A DNA stretch of 64,000 nt from Saliphagus infecundisoli (GTDB lineage Archaea > Halobacteriota > Halobacteria > Halobacteriales > Natrialbaceae). The notes beneath the pieces were generated by a model that made no database searches, had not been told where the DNA came from, and saw only the letters and a program-made list of their open reading frames with translations. The position numbers were made by a program, and so were the translations under genes. The DNA lies in NCBI RefSeq assembly GCF_020177375.1, contig NZ_JAIWHV010000002.1:310001-374000 (forward strand), read 5' to 3'. Positions 50,873-58,136 of this stretch are shown in pieces (position 1 is the first letter of the stretch; every line of letters begins with the position of its first letter).

Positions 50873-52120
50873 ATGAGCCGGCAAACCGCCGAGACGGTAG
50901 ACGTCGAGGCGATCCGCGAGGAGTACCCGATCCTCGAGCGGGAGTTCGACGGCGAGGACCTCGTCTACCTCGACAACGCGGCCACGACCCAGACGCCCGA
51001 GCCGGTCGTCTCCGCGATGAGCGACTACTACCGGGAGCAAAACGCCAACGTCCACCGGGGGATCCACCACCTGAGCCAGGAGGCATCGGTCGCTTACGAG
51101 GACGCCCACGACCGCCTCGCCGAGTTCGTCGGCGCCTCCGGGGGTCGCGAGGAGATGGTCTTTACGAAGAACACGACCGAAAGCGAGAACCTCGTGGCCT
51201 ACGCCTGGGGAATGCGCGAACTCGGCCCCGGCGACGAGGTCGTTCTGACGGAGATGGAACACCACGCGTCGCTCGTGACCTGGCAACAGATCGCCAAACG
51301 AACGGGCGCCGACTGTCGGTACATCCGCGTGGACGACGACGGCCGACTCGACATGGACCACGCCGAGGAACTGATCGGCGAGGACACCGAGATGGTCTCG
51401 GCCGTCCACGTCTCGAACACTCTCGGCACGATCAACCCGGTCTCGGAGCTCGCCGACCTCGCCCACGCGAACGACTCCTATATCTTCGTCGACGGCGCCC
51501 AGGCGGTGCCCAACCAGCCCGTCGACGTCGAGGCGATCGACGCCGACTTCTACGCCTTCTCGGGCCACAAGATGGCCGGCCCGACGGGGATCGGCTGTCT
51601 CTACGGGAAATCCCACCTGCTGGAGGAAATGGAGCCCTACCTCTACGGCGGCGGGATGATCCGGAAGGTCACCTTCGAGGACTCGACCTGGGACGAGGTC
51701 CCCTGGAAGTTCGAGCCCGGCACGCCCCCCATCGCCGAGGCCGTCGGCATCCACGCCGCCGCCGACTACCTCGATGGTATCGGCCTCGAACGGATCCGCG
51801 AACACGAGAACGAACTCGTGACCTATGCCTACGATCGGCTCACCGAACACGACGACGTCGAGATCTACGGCCCCGAACCCGGTCCCGACCGAGGCGGACT
51901 GGTCAGCTTCAACATCGACGGCGTCCACGCTCACGACCTGGCCTCGATCATGAACGACCACGCGGTCGCGATCCGGGCGGGCGACCACTGCACCCAGCCC
52001 CTCCACGACGAACTGGGCGTCGCGGCCTCCGCGCGGGCCTCCTTCTACCTCTACAACACCCGCGAGGAGGTAGACGCCCTGCTGGAGGGGATCGACGACG
52101 CCCGTGAACTGTTCGCGTAG
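50873..52120 (+). CDS. sufS: cysteine desulfurase SufS
   Basis: A 415-residue PLP enzyme that takes sulfur from cysteine for Fe-S cluster assembly. The pattern is class II (SufS/CsdA): YLDNAATTQTPEPV near residue 31, HRGIHHLSQEA, EMEHHASLVTWQQIAK near 120, VDGAQAVPNQPVDV near 197, SGHKMAGPTGIG with the PLP lysine near 225, and the IRAGDHCTQP segment holding the reactive Cys near 362. The ATG at 50873 is chosen (MSRQTAETVDV). There is no adjacent SufBCD operon. Confidence 0.95.
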   Translation: MSRQTAETVDVEAIREEYPILEREFDGEDLVYLDNAATTQTPEPVVSAMSDYYREQNANVHRGIHHLSQEASVAYEDAHDRLAEFVGASGGREEMVFTKNTTESENLVAYAWGMRELGPGDEVVLTEMEHHASLVTWQQIAKRTGADCRYIRVDDDGRLDMDHAEELIGEDTEMVSAVHVSNTLGTINPVSELADLAHANDSYIFVDGAQAVPNQPVDVEAIDADFYAFSGHKMAGPTGIGCLYGKSHLLEEMEPYLYGGGMIRKVTFEDSTWDEVPWKFEPGTPPIAEAVGIHAAADYLDGIGLERIREHENELVTYAYDRLTEHDDVEIYGPEPGPDRGGLVSFNIDGVHAHDLASIMNDHAVAIRAGDHCTQPLHDELGVAASARASFYLYNTREEVDALLEGIDDARELFA

Positions 52121-52124
52121 AGAG

Positions 52125-52149
52125 CGTGCTTCGCCACGAGCGAAGCACG
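52125..52149. terminator. 9-bp hairpin after sufS (candidate terminator)
   Basis: cgtgcttcg (52125-52133) and cgaagcacg (52141-52149) pair perfectly around 7 bases, four bases after the sufS stop and in the convergent gap with the NifU-domain gene. No T-run follows, so RNA processing or stability is as likely as termination. Confidence 0.5.
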
Positions 52150-52211
52150 GAGATACGAACGGAGAGGAACGGCCCGGTCGGTCGACTCGAGACGAGTTCC
52201 CGACTGATGGC

Positions 52212-52577
52212 TTAGAGGTGGTCCTTGCCGGGGTTCGAGGAGCCCCAGTCGCCACGCCCGCCCTCGGTCCGGTCGACGCCCATGATCGACTCGGCCTGGT
52301 CGGGACCGCCGAGGCTCTCGCGGGCGTCGGGCACCCGGATCGTCACGTCGTCGATCTCGGGCCACTGGATCAGTTCTGACTCGATGTTGCCCGTCGTCAC
52401 GTCGCTGACCGAACAGCCCTTGCAGCCGCCGCCGAGTTCGACGATCACCTCGCCGCTCTCGGGGTCGGCCTTCCGGACGGCGCTGGTTCCCCCGTGCATC
52501 TGAATGATCGGCATCTCTCGAGCGAGCCAGCGCTCGACGCGCTCTCTGAGCGTCGCCTCTCCCTCGGAGTCACTCAT
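52212..52577 (-). CDS. NifU C-terminal-domain (Nfu-type) Fe-S protein
   Basis: A 121-residue Nfu-type scaffold or carrier for Fe-S clusters. The core has MPIIQMHGGTSAVRKADPESGEV, VIVELGGGCKGCSVSDVTTGNIE with the CxxC cluster ligands near residue 53, and a C-terminal acidic/glycine-rich tail. Its convergent partner is sufS, so the pair plausibly work in the same pathway although they are on opposite strands. Confidence 0.88.
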   Translation of the reverse strand: MSDSEGEATLRERVERWLAREMPIIQMHGGTSAVRKADPESGEVIVELGGGCKGCSVSDVTTGNIESELIQWPEIDDVTIRVPDARESLGGPDQAESIMGVDRTEGGRGDWGSSNPGKDHL

Positions 52578-52638
52578 CGCCCCCTCTAGGGAATCGACGG
52601 GTGAATAGTTTCGGGTCCGCACGCGGTTCGCGGGCGGG

Positions 52639-54408
52639 TCACCGGTCCCCGGCGTCCTCGCTCGCCCCGCCGGACCCACGCAGGCGGAGCCATGCGAGGA
52701 CCGCCGCGCCGCCGGCGGCGACGCCCACGGTGACCGCGGCCCCGATCTCGAGGCTGGGGAGCCCGTTCCCGCCGTCGGCGTCGGCGGCCGATTCGTTCCC
52801 CTCCTCCGGCGGCGCGTCAGTTCCGTTCTCCCCGTCGTCGGTTTCACCCTCGCCGTTGCTCCCCCCGCCCTCCGCCTCGGTTCCGGCGTCGTCGCCGCCC
52901 GCTCCCTCCTCGTCCCCTTCTGCGTCGGTTTCGGTTTCGTTTTCGGTCCCGGCGGCCCCGTCCTCGCTGTCCGTGCTCTCGCCCTCGAGCGAGGCCGGGA
53001 ACGTGTAGAGTGCGCCCTCCGTGGGTGCGTTCGGCACCAGCGGCGTCGAGGGCGCGACGACGATCCCGTCGGCGGCGTGGGCGGTCCAGAACGCCGCCCG
53101 CTCGCGGTCCTCGAAGCGGGCGATCTCCGCCGGATTCGCGGGCTCGCTCACGTCGTGAACCGAGACCCCGCCGCGATACCAGGAGGCGTAGAGCCGGCCG
53201 TCCCGGAGCGAGAAGTTGTGGGAGGTCGTCCACTCGCCGGCCGCGTAGGAGGCATCCTCCGTCGGCGGCGCCTCGATCGTCGCCAGGTGGTCGATCTCCG
53301 CCCGGTCGCTCGCGTCGTAGAGGTCGATCCCGCCGCTGCCCTCGGGATCGCCCGCCTCGGCGGCCCAGGCCTCCCGGCCGACCGCGAGCAGGTCGCCCGC
53401 GAGCCGCGCGTGGTGGTCGTTGCCCGGGAGGGTCTGCTGGGCCTCGGTGACGCCCGTCGCGGGGACCTCGAGCTGTGCTTCGACGTCGGTCTCGGCGACG
53501 TGGCCGACGTACGACGGGCTCGTGGGATCGCTGACGTCCACCAGGTAGGTGCCGGCGTTCCAGTAGGCGAGCACGGCGATGTCGTCCGAGAGGGTGACGT
53601 CGTGGAGGTACCACAGAAAGGGGTCGACGTCCGCCCACCGGGACTCGTGGTCGAGCAGGGACCAGCGGCCGACCTCGCGGGGCTCGTCGCCGCTCACGTC
53701 CACGATCACGAGCGGGTTCCGTTCGCCGTCGTTGCCGACGAGATAGCAGTAGCCCTCGTGGAGCGTGGAGTTGTGGATGTGGAAGTCGGTCTCGTACGCT
53801 CCGAGGGGCCGGGGACCGGCGGGATCGCTCACGTCGTAGAGCGCGAAGCCGGTGAAGACGTCCCGGGCCGGGTTCGCGGGCCCCGGGACGACGAGCCGGT
53901 CGCCCGCGACCGAGAGGTCGAGGATCTCCGTGAGCGCCTCGCCGGCGTCGGCCGTTCCGGCGCCGGCGGTATCGTTGCCCTCGGGGTCGCCGTCCTCCCC
54001 TGCGGTGTCGTTCCCGCCCGATTCCGCCGTCCCGTCGTCATCGCCGTCGCCGTCCTCGCTCGCGTCGTTCTCCCCGCCACCGGTCGGATCCGAGGGGTTC
54101 CCGCCGACGTCCCCGTTCGCGCCGTCGCCCTCGAGCAGGTCGCCGTCGACTATCCGGAGTCCGCGTCGCTCGGCGAGCAGCTCCGGCTCGGCGGGATCCG
54201 CGAGGTCGACGACCGCGAAGCCGTCGACGGTCGCGACGTAGGCCGTCCCGTCGCTTACGACCGCCTCGGCGGCGCCCGTCAGCCGGTGCCGACCGAGGGG
54301 CTCCCAGTCCGCCTGGACGCCGTTTCCGGTGGCCGGCCGGGACGCGAGGCCGGCGGCCGTGGCCGAGGCGGGGACCGAGGCGAGGAGCGCCCGCCGGGAG
54401 AGATCCAT
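52639..54408 (-). CDS. LVIVD-repeat beta-propeller surface protein
   Basis: A 589-residue exported protein. A Tat-like signal (SRRALLAS...) is followed by propeller blades with LVIVD-type repeats (FAVVDLADPAEPELLAER, FALYDVSDPAGPRPLG, LVIVDVSGDEPREVGRW, YLVDVSDPTSPSYVG, GGVSVHDVSEPANPAEIAR). A disordered acidic insert lies between blades at about 95-150, a second Asp/Glu/Gly-rich linker at about 490-545, then a C-terminal membrane anchor (IGAAVTVGVAAGGAAVLAWLRLR). No enzyme motif; presumed cell-surface binding or structural role. Confidence 0.85.
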   Translation of the reverse strand: MDLSRRALLASVPASATAAGLASRPATGNGVQADWEPLGRHRLTGAAEAVVSDGTAYVATVDGFAVVDLADPAEPELLAERRGLRIVDGDLLEGDGANGDVGGNPSDPTGGGENDASEDGDGDDDGTAESGGNDTAGEDGDPEGNDTAGAGTADAGEALTEILDLSVAGDRLVVPGPANPARDVFTGFALYDVSDPAGPRPLGAYETDFHIHNSTLHEGYCYLVGNDGERNPLVIVDVSGDEPREVGRWSLLDHESRWADVDPFLWYLHDVTLSDDIAVLAYWNAGTYLVDVSDPTSPSYVGHVAETDVEAQLEVPATGVTEAQQTLPGNDHHARLAGDLLAVGREAWAAEAGDPEGSGGIDLYDASDRAEIDHLATIEAPPTEDASYAAGEWTTSHNFSLRDGRLYASWYRGGVSVHDVSEPANPAEIARFEDRERAAFWTAHAADGIVVAPSTPLVPNAPTEGALYTFPASLEGESTDSEDGAAGTENETETDAEGDEEGAGGDDAGTEAEGGGSNGEGETDDGENGTDAPPEEGNESAADADGGNGLPSLEIGAAVTVGVAAGGAAVLAWLRLRGSGGASEDAGDR

Positions 54409-54451
54409 GTCCGCGCTCCGGGCGGGCGAGCAATAAGCGTGGGGCTCTCCC

Positions 54452-55420
54452 CTACCCGAGCAGCCGCCGGTCGCCGGTGCCCTCAGTCATCGCGCTCGCG
54501 AGGGCGCCCTCGACGACGACGTCGTCGCCGAGGTCGGTGACGGTAATCTCGGGGACGTTCGTCATCACGCTGTCGCCGACCCGCTCGCGGATCGGATCGA
54601 CGACCTGCTCGGGGTTGTTCAGGGCGACGGCGCCGCCGAAGGAGACGACGATGGGGGCAAAGGAGTGGACGACGTTCGTCACCCCGAGGGCGTTCCAGTC
54701 GGCGACCCGCTCGATGGTGCGCTCGGCTACGGGATCGCCCTCGGCCGCGAAGACGTCTCGGGCGGTAAACGACTCCGACTCGAGGGGAAGCTCCGTTGAC
54801 AGTCCCTCCTCGGCGGCGAGCATCGCCGCGTAGTCGGGGATGTTGTTGCCCGAGCAGTAGGCCTCCCAGTGGCCGTCGTGGCCACAGCCACAGGGCATCC
54901 GGCCCGCGGGGTCGACGACGCAGTGGCCGACCTCGCCGGCGTTGCCGTCCCAGCCGCCGAGAATCTGGCCGTCACAGCAGACGCCGGCGCCGATCCCCGA
55001 GGAGATGGTGATGTAGACCATGTCGTCGGGGTTGCGATCGGAGTGAAAGCGTTCGCCGATGACGCCGGCGTTGGTGTCGTTGTGGAGGTAGACGTCCTCG
55101 GAGCCGATCAGCTTCCCGATCGGGCCGGTCAGGGGGATCCGCCCGACGGTGTCGGGGAAGTTCGCGGGGCCGACGACGGCGCCCTCCGCGAGGTCGAACG
55201 GGCCGATCGAACCGATGCCGGCCGCCCGGATCGCCTCGGAGGCGACGCCCGCGTCGTCGATGGCGCCACGGACCGTCGCCAGGACCGCCTCGGTGACGTC
55301 GATTCCCGTGGGCCCCTGGGGGGTCTCCGTGCGGGTGGAGCCGATGACCGTCCCGTCGTCCTCGGCGACGACGGCCCGGACGTTGGTCGCCCCGAGGTCG
55401 ACGCCGGCGTAGTAGTCCAT
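54452..55420 (-). CDS. ROK-family sugar kinase (glucokinase-like)
   Basis: A 322-residue ATP-dependent hexose kinase of the ROK family. Motifs: phosphate loop DLGATNVRAVVAEDDG near residue 8, LHNDTNAGVIGERF with the catalytic Asp near 112, ISSGIGAGVCCDG near 138 and the zinc motif GHCVVDPAGRMPCGCGHDGHWE near 165. The presence of the ROK zinc site (CxCGxxGHxE variant) suggests activity on glucose or a hexosamine; exact sugar uncertain. Confidence 0.92.
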   Translation of the reverse strand: MDYYAGVDLGATNVRAVVAEDDGTVIGSTRTETPQGPTGIDVTEAVLATVRGAIDDAGVASEAIRAAGIGSIGPFDLAEGAVVGPANFPDTVGRIPLTGPIGKLIGSEDVYLHNDTNAGVIGERFHSDRNPDDMVYITISSGIGAGVCCDGQILGGWDGNAGEVGHCVVDPAGRMPCGCGHDGHWEAYCSGNNIPDYAAMLAAEEGLSTELPLESESFTARDVFAAEGDPVAERTIERVADWNALGVTNVVHSFAPIVVSFGGAVALNNPEQVVDPIRERVGDSVMTNVPEITVTDLGDDVVVEGALASAMTEGTGDRRLLG

Positions 55421-55497
55421 CCGTGCCAGTTAGAGGGGCACGGCCCCACTTAACTGCACATCTTTATCCGCCCGCGAGTGAGTCGTTCGCACTCCGC

Positions 55498-55947
55498 CTA
55501 CTCGCCACGGACGAACGTGACGGGACACGGCGAGGAGAGCAGTACCTCCTGGGCGGTCGAGCCGAAGACCGCCTTCCCCGCGGGCGAGCGCGAGCGCCCG
55601 CCGACGACGACCCGGTCAGCATCGACCTCCCCCGCGAGGTCGACGATCGAGGAGCCGTGGTCGCCGACGGCGCCGTGGACCTCGTAGTCGACGCCGGCGT
55701 CGTCGAGCCGGTTACCGATCTCCCGGATCGTCGCGTGCCGGGAGGCGACCTCGTCGGGATGGATGTCGAGGTCGGCGTCGAAATCGAGCCGGTCCAACAC
55801 GTCCTCGTACTCCGACTCGGTGAAGACGTGTGCGAGGTCGACCGTCGCGCCGGCCGGCCCCGCGACCTCGACGACCGCGGCCGCGAGTTCGTCCGTTCGA
55901 TCCGCGTCGCCCGGTCCGACCGCCAGCAGGATCGTCTCGAGTGCCAT
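55498..55947 (-). CDS. universal stress protein (UspA family)
   Basis: A 149-residue UspA-fold protein. MALETILLAVGPGDADR begins the first strand, and the C-terminal GAVGDHGSSIVDLAGEVDADRVVVGGRSRSPAGKAVFGSTAQEVLLSSPCPVTFV contains the G-x2-G-x9-G(S/T) ATP-binding pattern. It is divergent from the SDR gene. Confidence 0.93.
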   Translation of the reverse strand: MALETILLAVGPGDADRTDELAAAVVEVAGPAGATVDLAHVFTESEYEDVLDRLDFDADLDIHPDEVASRHATIREIGNRLDDAGVDYEVHGAVGDHGSSIVDLAGEVDADRVVVGGRSRSPAGKAVFGSTAQEVLLSSPCPVTFVRGE

Positions 55948-56016
55948 ACTCTCTCCCTGCGTCTCGACCGGCTTAGTTCATTTGTCGGCCCGTCGACGAC
56001 TTCGGGCATCGCGCCG

Positions 56017-56022
56017 TATAAA
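56017..56022 (+). promoter_or_regulatory. TATA box of the SDR gene
   Basis: tataaa lies 24-29 bases before the ATG at 56046. The 98-base divergent spacer with UspA (55948-56045) otherwise shows no gene. Confidence 0.65.
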
Positions 56023-56045
56023 CCGCCGCCGTCCCACCTCCCGCT

Positions 56046-56786
56046 ATGGACGACACAGCCCTCGAGGGTCGGACCGTCCTCGTCACCGGCAGCGCCCGCG
56101 GTCTCGGCCGGGCGATCGCGCTCGCGGCGGCCGACCGCGGGGCGAGCGTCGCCGTCCACTACCACTCGAGCGCCGACGCGGCCCGCGAGGTCGCGAGCGA
56201 GGCCGACGAGCGCGGGGCGGCGGCGACGACGGCGGTCCAGGGTGACGTCACCGATCCCGAGAGCGTCGACGGGCTGTTCTCGGCGGTCGAGTCCGATCTC
56301 GGGCCGGTGAACGGGCTCGTCAACAACGTCGGCGATTTCGCGCCGGCCCACTGGGAGGACCTCGATCTCGCGACCTGGAACCGGGTGATCGAGACGAACC
56401 TCAACGGCACTTACCTCTGTGCGAAGCGGGCGCTGCCGGCGATGCGCGAGGCGGGCTTCGGCCGGATCGTCAACGTCGGCTACGCCTCCGCGGAGAAGGG
56501 CCTCGTCGCCCCCGAGAACTTCCCGTACTTCGTCGCGAAAGCCGGCGTCCTGATGTTCACCCGGATGCTTGCCGCGGACACCAGCGAGGACGGGATCACC
56601 GTCAACGCCGTTTCGCCGTACGTGATCGAGAACAGCGACGTCTTCCCCGAGGACCTGCCCCGTGGCCGGCCCGCGGCCTTCGCGGACGTCGTCCGGCCCG
56701 TGCTCTTCTTCCTCGACGCCGATAGCGACTACCTGAGCGGCGAGAACGTCGAGGTCGACGGCGGCTGGCTCCCCGAGGACGTGTAG
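56046..56786 (+). CDS. short-chain dehydrogenase/reductase (FabG-like)
   Basis: A 246-residue NAD(P)-dependent oxidoreductase. The Rossmann motif TGSARGLGRAIAL is near residue 14, the NNVGDFAP (NNAG-like) near residue 96, the active-site Ser in NVGYASAEKG near 142 and YFVAKAG (YxxxK) near 161. The FVDGGWLP-like end (NVEVDGGWLPEDV) is normal for FabG types. Substrate unknown. Confidence 0.92.
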   Translation: MDDTALEGRTVLVTGSARGLGRAIALAAADRGASVAVHYHSSADAAREVASEADERGAAATTAVQGDVTDPESVDGLFSAVESDLGPVNGLVNNVGDFAPAHWEDLDLATWNRVIETNLNGTYLCAKRALPAMREAGFGRIVNVGYASAEKGLVAPENFPYFVAKAGVLMFTRMLAADTSEDGITVNAVSPYVIENSDVFPEDLPRGRPAAFADVVRPVLFFLDADSDYLSGENVEVDGGWLPEDV

Positions 56787-56878
56787 TCGGCGGCCGCGCG
56801 TTGTCGGCCCCGTCCGGCCGCCGACAGGTGTTCGAAAGCGAAACGCCGATTGGCCCCGGTCACATCGGTACCCACGTA

Positions 56879-57310
56879 ATGAGCGATCCCGCGGACATCC
56901 ACAGCGGAACGATCCCCGAGTCGTACGTCGAGATCCTAGAGAAGAAGGCCTTCGGCCACGTCGCGACCCTCGAGTCCGACGGCTGGGCGCAGGTCACCCC
57001 GGTCTGGGTCGACCACGACGACGGCGAGGCGCTCCTCTTCAACACGCTCGAGGGCCGCAAGAAAGAGCGGAACATGCGCGAGGACCCCCGCGTCACCGTC
57101 TCGGTGACAGATCCGGACGACCCCTACCGCTATCTCTCGATCCGGGGCGAGGCCACGATGACCGAGGAGGGCGCCGACGACCACATCGACATGCTCGCGG
57201 AGAAATACATGGACGTCGAGGAGTACCCCTACCGGGACGGCGAGGAGGGCTCGCGCGTGATCGTCCGCGTGCCGGCCGACCGCGTCGTCACGCGAGGCGG
57301 CAACGAGTAG
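56879..57310 (+). CDS. pyridoxamine 5'-phosphate oxidase-like (PNPOx) protein
   Basis: A 143-residue split-barrel flavin-binding protein. The core has YVEILEKKAFGHVATLESDG, VTPVWVDHDDGEALLFNTLEGRKKERNMREDPRVTVSV and YRYLSIRGEATMTEEGA, the pattern of F420- or FMN-dependent PNPOx-like families. Start ATG 56879 is chosen because upstream residues are outside the fold. Cofactor cannot be settled from sequence. Confidence 0.88.
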   Translation: MSDPADIHSGTIPESYVEILEKKAFGHVATLESDGWAQVTPVWVDHDDGEALLFNTLEGRKKERNMREDPRVTVSVTDPDDPYRYLSIRGEATMTEEGADDHIDMLAEKYMDVEEYPYRDGEEGSRVIVRVPADRVVTRGGNE

Positions 57311-57388
57311 TCACGGGGACGACCCCATCGCAACCGCGGACGTAGCTGCAGGCAGCCGACTTATTCTCCCCCTCTTCGAACGACGGGC

Positions 57389-57637
57389 ATGGCACGAACG
57401 CTGACCGACGACGACGTCGGCAAGAAAGTGATCGACGCGGAAGAAAAGGAACTCGGCATCGTCGCGAAAGTGGAACACGAGCGGGCCGCGGTCGATCCGA
57501 ACCCGAGCGTCGCCGAACACGTCATGGCGAAGATCGGCTGGGAAGGGGAAGACGAGGAGGACTACACCGTCACCGAGGAGATGATCGACCGCTTCGACGA
57601 GGGCAACGACGAGATCATTCTCCGCGGGAACCTCTAG
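57389..57637 (+). CDS. PRC-barrel-like small protein
   Basis: An 82-residue acidic protein (ARTLTDDDVGKKVIDAEEKELGIVAKVEH...) with the strand pattern of PRC-barrel domains, ending in MIDRFDEGNDEIILRGNL. Such domains occur in RNA-processing and photosynthesis proteins; role here unknown. Confidence 0.7.
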   Translation: MARTLTDDDVGKKVIDAEEKELGIVAKVEHERAAVDPNPSVAEHVMAKIGWEGEDEEDYTVTEEMIDRFDEGNDEIILRGNL

Positions 57638-57681
57638 CACCTGGATCGTTCCCGGAGTACCACCCGACCGTACCGCCGCGT

Positions 57682-57701
57682 TACTGAACTCGAGTTCAGT
57701 A
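57682..57701. promoter_or_regulatory. perfect 20-bp palindrome, candidate operator or terminator
   Basis: tactgaactcgagttcagta reads the same on both strands. A related gagtttcag follows at 57719-57727, and a TATA-like cttatg at 57734-57739 lies 27-32 bases before the ATG at 57766. This layout suggests a regulated promoter for the small membrane protein gene; alternatively it is a terminator for the PRC-barrel gene. Confidence 0.55.
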
Positions 57702-57765
57702 GGACGGGCTACAGAAATGAGTTTCAGATTACACTTATGCCGGGTCGGTACGTGGAACCACATGT

Positions 57766-58023
57766 ATGAGACCTCGAGGCATCCACCCCGGCACGGATCG
57801 CTCCCCGCTCGAGACCGCCGCCGTCGCCTCGGCGACGGTCGTCGCGTTCTTCGGGCTCATGGTCGCCGTCTCCTACCCGCTCCCGGCGGCGGCCGCCGTC
57901 TTCGGCGCCGTCGTCGCACTGGCGGTTCCGCGGGCGGTCGCCGCGGCCCGAGCGCGGGTCGCCGTCGACCTCCCGGACGCCGACCCCTCGGCCCGGACCG
58001 GGAGCCACGGCCGCCGCTCCTGA
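57766..58023 (+). CDS. 85-residue membrane protein upstream of uvrA
   Basis: [19 protein letters not shown] followed by two hydrophobic helices ([16 protein letters not shown] and [15 protein letters not shown]) and a basic C-terminal tail. No known family. It precedes uvrA by 113 bases on the same strand and follows the 20-bp palindrome, so it may be under palindrome-dependent control. Confidence 0.55.
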   Translation: MRPRGIHPGTDRSPLETAAVASATVVAFFGLMVAVSYPLPAAAAVFGAVVALAVPRAVAAARARVAVDLPDADPSARTGSHGRRS

Positions 58024-58136
58024 CGGCGACCGCGTCGGCCGCGGGAGCCGCGTCGAACCGTCGGACGAACCACTTTCGCCCCGGTGGCGTACGCAACCGA
58101 CAGCCCTTCATTACTCGGTCCGCTGTAACCCGGTAG

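Noticed and set aside
50756-52255. Long reverse frame opposite sufS
   Set aside because: No domain, antisense to a complete cysteine desulfurase; only the terminal 89 codons are kept as a gene.
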